DNA of 41,811 nucleotides from JAGLQQ01 sp043806135 (GTDB lineage Bacteria; Omnitrophota; Gorgyraeia; B26-G9): positions 1 to 41,811 of the forward strand of contig JAZDHG010000044.1 of NCBI GenBank assembly GCA_043806135.1, read 5' to 3'. Both the position numbers and the translations under genes were made by a program. The number at the start of each line of letters is the position of its first letter. Positions within the stretch are counted from its first letter, which is position 1. The notes under the pieces are model-generated. The model searched no databases and was not told where the DNA came from. It was given only the letters and a program-made list of their open reading frames with translations. This document shows positions 24,026-31,930 of the stretch, piece by piece.

Positions 24026-24141
24026 GGCGGGATTGATTCGTATATTGATTTATGTCTCTGTGTTCCATAAATCAAGTGCTCATTGAACAAGCTGAGCTTA
24101 ACCCTGAACCGTACTTTGTACTTGGTTTAGGGCACGCCCCT
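24026..24141 (+). repeat. Dispersed 115-bp repeat, copy 1
   Basis: It begins GGCGGGATTGATTCG and contains TTCCATAAATCAAGTGCTC, identical over that block to copy 2 at 30137-30250. It ends in the long hairpin CCCTGAACC-GTAC / GTAC-TTGGTTTAGGG. Overall the two copies agree at roughly four of five positions by eye. Confidence 0.8.
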
Positions 24142-24227
24142 TAATACTTGTGTTCTAGCAAGGATGTGATCTCATACATCACCTCACTATTTGTTTATCA
24201 ATATTATTTAAGTAATAAGTACTATTT

Positions 24228-27200
24228 TTAAATTGCCTGATCAGCCAATACAAATGCTGAAATATTAATAATTTTTGCTTTGCTTAATTGCGCAATTAAG
24301 TCTTTAGCAATAATATCTTTTTCGTCTAGCCTTTGCTCCAGCAACAGAGCACTTTCAATATCTATCTTCTTTATATTTATAAGCAACAGTTCTATTCTTT
24401 TATATGCATTTTCACTGAACTCTTTCTGGTGGCTGCCGGAAAGAATTTCCTCTATCCGCTTTATTAATTCTGGCTTGATTTCCGCTATCTTGCTTAAAAA
24501 AGGAATATGCTTTTCTATCAATGCCGATACTATCACCTCATTGGATGAGAACAGGACATCATCAAGAAGAGTTTCTATTGTCTCGCCTGCGGTATAACCT
24601 GCCTTCATCAGCTCATCAGCCGGGTCATCATAATCGCGAACAGCCGCCTGATAAATCGCTGCGGCCATTTCAAGAGACTTTAACTCCGGGATTGCTTCTG
24701 AGTGGCAAAGCCGTCTATAAAGCTCTATATAATTTCTCGCCCTGTTCAGCCAGCGGTTATCCTGGGTGATCGCTTTATAACGAAGCTGCCTTTCCTTCTG
24801 CAGATTTTCTCTGAAAAACCGCTCATGCTCGCGAGTTGAGACCAGCCAAGCAACAGGGTTGAATTCCAAAAAACTCTCTCTAAAATCATCGATTCTAAGC
24901 TCTCCATCCACTAATCCGTCCCGTCTTGTAAGATGACGCGGCGTACCGTAACCGGCTGCCTCCTGATTTGATAACCCTCCCGGCTCATACCAGGAAGGCA
25001 TACCAAACCTGTCCGATCCGGAATAAATCAATTCATATAAAGCACTGTCAAAGGAAATGAATTCCGGTAAATAGGCAAATTGTTTTCTCGGTTTAAATCT
25101 TTCAAACACTTCCCGGAAACTATGATCGAAAACTCCTTCTGATGAGCCCACTACCACAAACTGCATATTCGGATTTAAAATCATCACGACTTCAATTGCC
25201 CGGAGAGTCTTGCGGCCATGATAATCTGCGAACTCAATTAACTTATTTTTTTCCTCATCGGATAAGCCAATCGCATAATCATGGCTTTCGATCAAGTTAA
25301 AGAAGAACGTTTCCCGTAAGGCACGAAGTGAACCCGGATCATTTCTGTCCCAGATTTCCGCCAGCAATAATTGATGGCCTTTTTGCTCTCCCACACGATG
25401 CAGCATCGAATAAGTAAACTTTTCCTTACCTTTTTCAAGGCCAAAAACATCCTGCAGCATTGTCTTTTGCAGCGGCTTGATAAAGTCAAACCAGAACTGC
25501 GCATAATAGTTTCGTTCTTTTTCATGCCCGATATCAAAAAAACTCTTGCTCATCTTATGCGGCTCCTCAAGAAACATCCTAAGCATTGTTCTGAATTCAG
25601 GCTCCCCCGCGTAATAATTATTCTCTAAAGCTCCTTCTATATTTGAACGTAAAACCTTGGTTGTTTTTCTAAGCAGCTCTATCTCTAAAAAATTCTTAAG
25701 GTCTCTTTTAAATTCAACTATTGATTTTCCCTCTGGCCTAAACTCATTTAAAAATCTCTGCATCCTGGCTTCTTCCTCCCAGGTGTTAATACCATAAAAT
25801 CCTTTCAGTACGGTTTCGGGAGAATCAAAAAAGTTTGCAAGCCAGTTTTTATACCCAATATCTTCGGGAATCCTTTCCCTAATTTCCTGTTTTAAACTAT
25901 TTTCCATCTTTTCCGTGCGCCAATCAACTACCCGGGGACCAACCAGCATTTTTCTCAAAAACAAGCGCTGCCTTTGTGCCAGTCCAAATCCATTAGACAT
26001 TCCGTCGTAATCCCCAACACTGTTCTTCCACCCCAGAACACCGCTAAGATAACCGAACTCCAACTCAAAGTTGGGGTCAATACTCCGGTCGTGATGCCCT
26101 GAGCTCACGTCTCGAACATGCTTTGCTGTGCGCACTGCCGTATATGTCGGATTTATATCAAACCAGGCCCTATCTCTAATATTCTGATCATGATCATATC
26201 TTGGATTATCAAAACCTAAAACAAGAATATCAATATCATGCTCTGGATTAAACCCCAAATCATTTAAAATCCGCTCATCGCGTTCCCACTGATTTGATAA
26301 AGAGAGCATACCCTGATAATACCGATGCAGATTATGCGTAATGCTTAAAACTTCAGTATTATTTAAGTGGGCATCAAACTTTAAATTTGCCAAGCTAAGA
26401 TCAATACGTTCTCTGCCTTCCAGATAAGCCTTCACATACGCTGTAGTCCAGTCATTTGTTTGGATAACCCTTGCATGGATATTCCTTTCTCTGATCGCAA
26501 GCAATGTACCCAAAGAAAGCATCCTCGCAAAACGCATGCGAAAATAGTTTGGACCATTATAGGCACTTTCTGTACCGTCCGGCCCTTTTAAAAGGTTAAA
26601 ATATCGAGAATTTTCCAGATATCCAATTCTGACGCCTTGGTCATATGCCTCATAAATCTTTGCGCCTGCTGTTTCCTGAGCATACCTGCCGAACTTTATA
26701 TTAATACTGCGCCCGGTATCGTAAAGCCCATAATTAAGAAAAATATCTGTCTTGCGCGGCTCCTCATTAAACAAGGGAACAAAGACCGTAACCGGAATAC
26801 CTAATTCTGCGAGCTCTTTGGCCAGATCGGTTACTTGAAGCGCCATGCCTCCGGTACCGCTGCTCCAGAGGCTTTCCGGTGAAGTAATAACTATCTCTCC
26901 TACTGTTGCACTGCGCAGAAGTTTAATCGCATTTTCACTTGCGTGCGCACTGATACTGTATATTTCTTCTTTATTCAGTCCTTGAAAAACAGCCGCATGC
27001 TCTATCTCCTGTACCTGATCGGAAATTGCGATATTAATTAAATATTCCCGGACTCTGTCTTTGATTTGCTGATCACTATAGAAAATAATATCACTAAAAA
27101 CACGGCTTAATTCATTACTCTCGATTTCAGCATCCTCTTCGATCATTTTTGATAGGGAGTGAAACAGAACCGAAAATTCACGGCTGCCTTTTTTAATAGC

Positions 27201-28619
27201 CTGTATGATTTCTCTGGTAATGAAACTATGCATCAAGCGGTCCTGCAGGGAAAACCGCTTATACTGCAGCAGAGAATATTTCAGCAATTCGTTGTAATCC
27301 TTTTTATCCGGAACAGGAATTTGCGTGCCTATTTTTTTAAAGCGGTAAATCTTTGTTGCCAGAATCGGCAATGTACTGTTAAATCCTATACCGAATACAC
27401 GTAATGACCGTCCTGTTACCAGAGTGCGTCCGCCAATGTTTTTCTCCGGTCTTTCGCTATCAAAAACTTCGACTATTTCATAAACGTGGTTATCCTGCCT
27501 CTCATCAAATATTCCAAACCCTTTATTACCCGAGTGGTATTTATTATCCGGGTGGAAATTAATGTCTGCTGCCATATTCGATCCCTGATGAGAAAGTATT
27601 AACAGATATTCCGCCTTCCCCATTTTTCTGGCTATTGCCCGGACACGGTCGTGACCGACATTAAATTCAAAAGGTCTGGATAAACTTTTAGGAAGTTTTA
27701 AAATTCCGCGCACCTGATCAATAAATTTTTCGAGATGCTCGTTAGCCACAAGAACATTTTCCGTATACGGCATTAAATCATGACTAAAATCATTAGCCAG
27801 AATCTGCTCAAATAGCTGTTCCCATATTTCATTAATGTATTTGAAACCCGGCATGGAAACGAAATATTCCGGCCAATGCGGACTGCAAAAAGCTCTTAAA
27901 GCGTCATTTTCCTTCCATCTGGCCCATAGTTTGCGGATTTGCGGATTATTGAAGGAAAAACGTTCTTGTGATTTTTTAAATTTCTTATTTTCATACAATT
28001 GATATTCTGCAGTTAACGGGAAAATATATTTGCGCATCGCATGCAGAAATATTACCGTAGCTACTTCCGGCGGCGCCTGCAAAATATCAGCATTAACTAT
28101 AATCTCCTCTTCCGTAATGCTAGCCGATTCTTTTAATTCACTCTCAACTCTTATCGGCAGGGAAAATTCTATTGATTCACGAAAGAGACGCTCTTTTTTA
28201 TTTTTTTTATAGGTCCCGAGTAATAACTGCTTTTCTTTAGGGTTTAAATATCCATATGCCCGATTAAATGCTCTTTCCAATCTACTTTTCGTTTTTTCTA
28301 TTTGTGATTTAGCTACTCCCTGTTCCAGTAAAATATCCGCATAAAATTCAACTATGGGAATACCCTGGTCTTTAAATACCCCCAAGACAGTCTGTTTTTT
28401 TTCGGCAATATCATTATCTGCCTGATTGTACTTAGCAATAACTCCATTAACAAGCATGCGATTTTCAATTTGAAGAACAGGGGCAAGACAATTTCTGTCA
28501 ATTGCATGTTCAGCCATCTTTGCAAATTCCCCGCTGATATTGCTGCCTAAAAAAGCTTGTATAAGCACAAATGCAAAGATCCTGATATAGACTGATTTTC
28601 TATTAAAACAAAACATCAT
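24228..28619 (-). CDS. Giant exported protein with starch-synthase-like (GT5) module
   Basis: A 1463-residue protein. The N-terminus has a basic stretch and hydrophobic core (IRIFAFVLIQAFLGSN), typical of a signal peptide. Residues about 50-570 match no family I know. From about 572 on it follows glycogen/starch synthase order. GEIVITSPESLWSSGTGGMA matches the KTGGLGDV region without the Lys, ITHNLHRYYQG (about 758) matches the HNLAYQG loop, RVGEQKG (about 1075) matches the donor Arg/Lys loop, and GMPSWYEPGGLSNQEAAGYG (about 1210) matches the EPCGL loop. A large insertion separates the two GT-B halves. About 150 helical residues end it. ADP-glucose is cytosolic, so an exported GT5 is odd. It has its own extended -10 promoter. 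Confidence 0.75.
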   Translation of the reverse strand: MMFCFNRKSVYIRIFAFVLIQAFLGSNISGEFAKMAEHAIDRNCLAPVLQIENRMLVNGVIAKYNQADNDIAEKKQTVLGVFKDQGIPIVEFYADILLEQGVAKSQIEKTKSRLERAFNRAYGYLNPKEKQLLLGTYKKNKKERLFRESIEFSLPIRVESELKESASITEEEIIVNADILQAPPEVATVIFLHAMRKYIFPLTAEYQLYENKKFKKSQERFSFNNPQIRKLWARWKENDALRAFCSPHWPEYFVSMPGFKYINEIWEQLFEQILANDFSHDLMPYTENVLVANEHLEKFIDQVRGILKLPKSLSRPFEFNVGHDRVRAIARKMGKAEYLLILSHQGSNMAADINFHPDNKYHSGNKGFGIFDERQDNHVYEIVEVFDSERPEKNIGGRTLVTGRSLRVFGIGFNSTLPILATKIYRFKKIGTQIPVPDKKDYNELLKYSLLQYKRFSLQDRLMHSFITREIIQAIKKGSREFSVLFHSLSKMIEEDAEIESNELSRVFSDIIFYSDQQIKDRVREYLINIAISDQVQEIEHAAVFQGLNKEEIYSISAHASENAIKLLRSATVGEIVITSPESLWSSGTGGMALQVTDLAKELAELGIPVTVFVPLFNEEPRKTDIFLNYGLYDTGRSINIKFGRYAQETAGAKIYEAYDQGVRIGYLENSRYFNLLKGPDGTESAYNGPNYFRMRFARMLSLGTLLAIRERNIHARVIQTNDWTTAYVKAYLEGRERIDLSLANLKFDAHLNNTEVLSITHNLHRYYQGMLSLSNQWERDERILNDLGFNPEHDIDILVLGFDNPRYDHDQNIRDRAWFDINPTYTAVRTAKHVRDVSSGHHDRSIDPNFELEFGYLSGVLGWKNSVGDYDGMSNGFGLAQRQRLFLRKMLVGPRVVDWRTEKMENSLKQEIRERIPEDIGYKNWLANFFDSPETVLKGFYGINTWEEEARMQRFLNEFRPEGKSIVEFKRDLKNFLEIELLRKTTKVLRSNIEGALENNYYAGEPEFRTMLRMFLEEPHKMSKSFFDIGHEKERNYYAQFWFDFIKPLQKTMLQDVFGLEKGKEKFTYSMLHRVGEQKGHQLLLAEIWDRNDPGSLRALRETFFFNLIESHDYAIGLSDEEKNKLIEFADYHGRKTLRAIEVVMILNPNMQFVVVGSSEGVFDHSFREVFERFKPRKQFAYLPEFISFDSALYELIYSGSDRFGMPSWYEPGGLSNQEAAGYGTPRHLTRRDGLVDGELRIDDFRESFLEFNPVAWLVSTREHERFFRENLQKERQLRYKAITQDNRWLNRARNYIELYRRLCHSEAIPELKSLEMAAAIYQAAVRDYDDPADELMKAGYTAGETIETLLDDVLFSSNEVIVSALIEKHIPFLSKIAEIKPELIKRIEEILSGSHQKEFSENAYKRIELLLINIKKIDIESALLLEQRLDEKDIIAKDLIAQLSKAKIINISAFVLADQAI

Positions 28620-28668
28620 TATTTAATCCTGATTTATTTTTGTTTATCATCAAAGTTTTGAAGGGGAA

Positions 28669-28697
28669 AGTATACCATATAAAGCTGAACATTGCAA
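28669..28697 (-). promoter_or_regulatory. Sigma-70 promoter of the giant GT5-like gene
   Basis: Minus strand: TTGCAA, 17-bp spacer, TATACT preceded by TGG; leader about 40 nt, and AGGA seven bases before the ATG. Confidence 0.7.
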
Positions 28698-28898
28698 ACA
28701 ATTACACAATTGCAACTTATTGATATATATAAAGATATGATAAATAGTAATAAATTTTGTATTTTTATACCTGAGATTGTTTTTAATGATAAGATATTTG
28801 TTTTATACGGAAAATAGTGGAAGTAAAAATTGGATTCTTTCTAAATTAAAAAAAATACCTTTAACATCGTATTTTGTCCAAACTCTCTGATTTTAAGA
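28698..28898. other. AT-rich intergenic stretch
   Basis: No gene, promoter with a clear target or repeat recognised between the giant-gene promoter and terminator element c. Confidence 0.45.
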
Positions 28899-29058
28899 AA
28901 AAGGGCCACCATTTTCATGGTGACCTTTGTTTTTTGGTCGGGGCGAGTGGAATTTTACATCGCTCAGCACTGCGCTGTACTGAAGTACAGTCTCCGTTGC
29001 TATTCGCCTTTTGGCGAAAGCACTACCGGCTTCGCCCTCCAAACTACATTTAGGAAGC
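28899..29058 (-). repeat. tRNA-3'-end-like terminator element, copy c, with structured 3' UTR
   Basis: In transcript order after the lipoprotein stop: hairpins TTCGCC-AAAA-GGCGAA and CTGTAC-TTC-AGTACAG, the block GCGCAGTGCTGAGCGATG, then AATTCCACTCGCCCCGACCA. That last block matches the 3' end of tRNA-Pro(CGG) at 19 of 20 bases. AAAAA, CAAAGG and the hairpin GGTCACCAT-GAAA-ATGGTGGCC (28904-28925) with CTTTTTCTT follow. It clearly terminates the lipoprotein mRNA. Confidence 0.75.
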
Positions 29059-29059
29059 T

Positions 29060-29719
29060 TTACCAGTCGCTGCCCAAGCCGAAGAGAATTTGGTCAGCAT
29101 CAAGATTTATACTGCCATCTGTTTTGTCTTTATCCTGACGATATTCAATCAGCAAAAACACTTTGGATTTATCCTTCTTCACCTCGACGCCAAAGCAATT
29201 ACTCCAGAAAGTTCCATCAAAATTAAAAGAAGTGGTATTTAATCCATAATGGCGTCCTCCGTAGATATCCATACCAAGATAATTACCTTGAGAATTGCGT
29301 TCAGCATCCCCAGTAAAGTAGCCATAACCTGCACCAGCGTAAGGGGAAAATCTCCAAACAGACTTAAAGATAGGAACAGATTTTAGCGGATATGCACGCA
29401 CGGTAAAACGAGTGTCTATCATGTTGGCACCAATCGCATCTTCTTCGTGTGGGTAGAAGTAGAATGCATCTTCAGTAGAATAATTTACCGTGTCGCCACT
29501 TTTGCCGCGTAGCCAGCCCAGCCCCCAAGACAAATTGAACATATCCAAAAATTTTCGAGAGCGAACTTCAGCCTCAAGATAACCAGCAAATTCTGTGTGG
29601 TAGTATGAATCAAGTTCGTTAGTATCGTTTTGCAAGCTGTAATCTCCAACCCGAAGTGAGCATCCAGCCATGACCAGTCCCACAATTAGCAAAATAACTA
29701 CTTTAATTACCTGTTTCAT
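29060..29719 (-). CDS. Outer-membrane-barrel-like lipoprotein
   Basis: A 219-residue lipoprotein (lipobox VMAGC, Cys20). The mature part has alternating aromatic and small residues in strand-like blocks: FAGYLEAEVRSRKFLDMF, FSPYAGAGYGYFTGDAE, KVFLLIEYRQDKDKTDG and a final ADQILFGLGSDW. It looks like a small eight-stranded beta-barrel of the OmpW/acyloxyacyl-hydrolase (PagL-like) shape, but no catalytic motif is evident. AGGAGGG precedes the ATG. It has its own promoter, a terminator hairpin in its short leader and a repeat-derived terminator behind it, so it is monocistronic. Confidence 0.75.
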   Translation of the reverse strand: MKQVIKVVILLIVGLVMAGCSLRVGDYSLQNDTNELDSYYHTEFAGYLEAEVRSRKFLDMFNLSWGLGWLRGKSGDTVNYSTEDAFYFYPHEEDAIGANMIDTRFTVRAYPLKSVPIFKSVWRFSPYAGAGYGYFTGDAERNSQGNYLGMDIYGGRHYGLNTTSFNFDGTFWSNCFGVEVKKDKSKVFLLIEYRQDKDKTDGSINLDADQILFGLGSDW

Positions 29720-29743
29720 TATTCTACCCTCCTCTGCCTAAAC

Positions 29744-29769
29744 AAAAAAGCAACCACATCCGTGATTGC
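29744..29769 (-). terminator. Promoter-proximal terminator hairpin (attenuator-like)
   Basis: Minus strand: GCAATCAC-GGAT-GTGGTTGC followed by TTTTTT. It starts only about 15 nt after the predicted transcription start of the lipoprotein gene and ends about 25 nt before its start codon. Confidence 0.75.
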
Positions 29770-29791
29770 CCTATTAAATCCTTATGGATAA

Positions 29792-29819
29792 ATGATACTC
29801 CTATTATATAAGTTGTCAA
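29792..29819 (-). promoter_or_regulatory. Sigma-70 promoter of the barrel lipoprotein gene
   Basis: Minus strand: TTGACA, 16-bp spacer, TATCAT. Confidence 0.6.
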
Positions 29820-29904
29820 TAAAAAAAGGATAGCCGTTAGACTGAACTTCCCACTTCTTTTTGACTAAGAGTTTATTCCTTGGGGAAAGGGGTGATCCCA
29901 AGAG

Positions 29905-29923
29905 GGGAAAACTTCGTTTTCCC
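29905..29923. repeat. Perfect 8-bp stem-loop
   Basis: GGGAAAAC-TTC-GTTTTCCC, between the tRNA terminator and the lipoprotein promoter. No U-run follows on either strand. Confidence 0.5.
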
Positions 29924-29933
29924 TATTGGAAAT

Positions 29934-29974
29934 AAAAACTCCTCACCTGTCTGACATAAGTAAGGAGAGTTTTT
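29934..29974 (-). terminator. Terminator of tRNA-Pro
   Basis: Minus strand: AAAACTCTCCT ... AGGAGTTTTT with a 2-nt bulge, and T-rich on its 3' side. It begins four bases after the tRNA CCA. Confidence 0.8.
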
Positions 29975-29978
29975 ATTT

Positions 29979-30056
29979 TGGTCGGGGCGAGTGGATTTGA
30001 ACCACCGGCCTCTTCGTCCCGAACGAAGCGCTCTAGCCAAGCTGAGCCACGCCCCG
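29979..30056 (-). tRNA. tRNA-Pro (anticodon CGG)
   Basis: A full cloverleaf is visible. The acceptor stem pairs CGGGGCG with CGCCCCG, the D-arm is GCTC...GAGC, and the anticodon stem-loop CTTCG-TTCGGGA-CGAAG gives anticodon CGG. The T-arm pairs GGTGG with CCACT around TTCAAAT, the discriminator is A, and CCA is encoded. The anticodon arm is identical to that of E. coli proK tRNA. Its last 20 bases recur at 28935-28955. Confidence 0.95.
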
Positions 30057-30136
30057 ACACAATTTAGTAAAATTTTCTCAATGATTTCTTCTAGCTCCCG
30101 CCTGTTAAAATAACCCCGCTTTAAAACTGCGGGACA

Positions 30137-30250
30137 GGCGGGATTAATTCGCATTTTGTTTTATGTCTCTACGTTCCATAAATCAAGTGCTCATTGAACA
30201 AGCTGAGATTTACCACGAATCGTACTTGTACTGGTTCAGGGCACACCCCT
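30137..30250 (+). repeat. Dispersed 115-bp repeat, copy 2
   Basis: Homologous over its whole length to 24026-24141, in the same orientation: GGCGGGATTAATTCG, then TTTATGTCTCT, TTCCATAAATCAAGTGCTC, TTGAACAAGCTGAG, and the hairpin region ending GGGCACACCCCT. It lies between tRNA-Pro and the barrel pseudogene. Confidence 0.8.
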
Positions 30251-30340
30251 ACACTTAAATTATTGAAGAGCAAAAAGTTAAATCATAATATCTAGAAGCG
30301 TAGTCTAACATGTTATCTTTAATTCGTCAATAAGCATACA

Positions 30341-31184
30341 CTAACACACATTAAACCTGTAACCAGCATACAATGAATCCTGGGGAGAAACTTTTTGTGC
30401 TGCGTTTAGATATTCATATTTCTGATTAAATGCAATACCTACACTTAACACTCCCTGGACAGATTGGTTAAAATCATGTTCAAGTCCTAAGCCAGCCTCT
30501 AGATCCCTAATACGCACGACCTCCCCTTTTCTTGTTCCTGCGGTAACCTCGAACTCACTGGAAAGAAAATCCAGCTCAAGTGATACTTTTGTTTTATCTG
30601 TTATCCTGTATGAAATACTCTGTTCAGATGAAAGAAAATTAAAACTTAATTTTTCATTTGGTTTATAACGCACTCCGAGAAAAGGAACCACAGAGTTTTC
30701 GTATTGCGGCCGGAACCACACCCCATACGCAGCTATAAATTTTTCACTCTGCCGGAATATCAAGGAAGTAGAAAAATTGAAACGAAACGCCTCATCTGCA
30801 AAGCCGTGATCTGCGGCGCTGTTCCATGATGGCATAAAGTCCAGGCCCATGAACAGGTCTCTTCTTTGGGTAAAAGGCGCGGGCAAACGCACACCAAGTC
30901 TAATGCTTTTTGACTTCAAACTGTCCGGCAAATCAACACTGCTATCATCAACATTATATTGCCGAAAGCCGGCATCAAGATCAATAGGAATTTGATTGAA
31001 AAGCATGTAAGTATTATTAGCGGAGATTTCAGTTCTGCTTAAACTAAACTCCCCAGGACTGTTCTTTAAATCACTTTTGTTTATATAGCGCAGTTTATGC
31101 GTAAAAGAAAAAGCCTCCTGTTCTCCAGCCGTAGAATTGCCGCTTAATAAAAACTACTACTACGCATGAGAGAGCTTTAAGCAT
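30341..31184 (-). pseudogene. Outer-membrane beta-barrel protein, frameshifted in the signal peptide
   Basis: From 31153 down, one frame encodes about 270 residues of a secreted barrel protein. Its strand-like blocks include FSFTHKLRYINK, FSLSRTEISANN, FIAAYGVWFRPQYENS and a final SLYAGYRFNVC, similar in style to DUF6268 proteins. No start codon with a ribosome-binding site is available in that frame at the right place. The ATG at 31184 opens another frame reading MLKALSCVVVV. Shortening the T5 run at 31149-31153 to T4 joins them into a perfect signal peptide, MLKALSCVVVVLLSGNSTAG. It is therefore broken by +1 nt, by mutation, slippage or sequencing error. It follows ribE by 6 nt. Confidence 0.7.
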
Positions 31185-31190
31185 TTTAGT

Positions 31191-31838
31191 CTAATCTTCG
31201 ATGTATCCCATTTTTTTTAAGTAACTTTTTGAAAGTTTCTGGCTGTTATCTTTTTGTTTTTCGAAATAACGGAATACATACTTTGAAAGCATGTCCACCT
31301 CAAGATTCACCTTATTGTTTTCTTTCTTAAAACCCAGGGTAGTGTTTTTGAGCGTGTGCGGGATAAGCGCTACTGTAAAGAAGTTTTTTTTCACTTCAAC
31401 AACAGTCAGGTTTACCCCGTCAATGGTGATCGAGCCTTTATCGACAAGAAACACTGTCAGATTTTTATCCGTTTCTATCTGCAGCCAGCACTCATCCGAC
31501 CCTTTTATCCTCTTACGCAGAATTCCTACACCATCTATATGCCCGGAAACGATATGCCCTCCGAAACGGGAATTAGCGCTCATTGCACGCTCCAGATTAA
31601 CCCCATCACCAACTGTTAAAAGATTAAGAGTGGCCTTTTCCTGCGTTTCTTTCATCACGTCAAATGCAATGCGTTTTTTATCCAGGTTGACCACTGTTAG
31701 GCATACACCGTTTACATTAATACTGTCTCCGATCTTAGTTTCGCTCAAGACTTTATCCGCGCGTATTACCAGATGCATCAGCCTGCCCCTGACAACTCTT
31801 TCCACGATACCCATTTCTTCAACAATACCGGTAAACAT
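31191..31838 (-). CDS. ribE: Riboflavin synthase alpha subunit
   Basis: A 215-residue riboflavin synthase, which dismutates two 6,7-dimethyl-8-ribityllumazine molecules to riboflavin. Two lumazine-binding barrels are visible: MFTGIVEEMG at the start, with INVNGVCLTV-type INVNGVCLTVV, and SRFGGHIVSGHIDGVG opening the second, with SITIDGVNLTVV. The open frame begins ten codons earlier, but the family always begins at MFTGIVE, and GGAG lies six bases before that ATG. It is the last biosynthetic gene of the rib operon here. Confidence 0.97.
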   Translation of the reverse strand: MFTGIVEEMGIVERVVRGRLMHLVIRADKVLSETKIGDSINVNGVCLTVVNLDKKRIAFDVMKETQEKATLNLLTVGDGVNLERAMSANSRFGGHIVSGHIDGVGILRKRIKGSDECWLQIETDKNLTVFLVDKGSITIDGVNLTVVEVKKNFFTVALIPHTLKNTTLGFKKENNKVNLEVDMLSKYVFRYFEKQKDNSQKLSKSYLKKMGYIED

Positions 31839-31895
31839 AAAAAACTCCGTTTTTTGGCTGATAGCCAATAGTCAATTGCTGATAATTAAATTTCC

Positions 31896-31930
31896 ATGAG
31901 CTATAAGCTATGAGCCATGAGCTATTAGCT
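31896..31930. repeat. Short near-tandem GAGCTAT repeats
   Basis: Four imperfect heptamer-like units (GAGCTATAAGCTATGAGCCA...) lie between ribE and ribD and overlap the last codons of ribD. A similar simple repeat (CAATACTCAATACTCAATG) lies at about 33082-33100. They look like small slipped-strand repeats without coding. Confidence 0.55.

Noticed and set aside
28935..30056. A small integrative element bounded by tRNA-Pro and its 3'-end copy
   Set aside because: The 1-kb interval holds only one lipoprotein gene with native promoter and terminators, no integrase, and similar tRNA-like tails occur at two further sites, so a repeat family explains the match better.
29873..30154. 93-codon ORF spanning tRNA-Pro
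   Set aside because: It reads straight through the tRNA and its terminator; such frames arise from tRNA sequence and are not translated.
31896..31930. CRISPR-like array
   Set aside because: The units are about seven bases, imperfect and without spacers.
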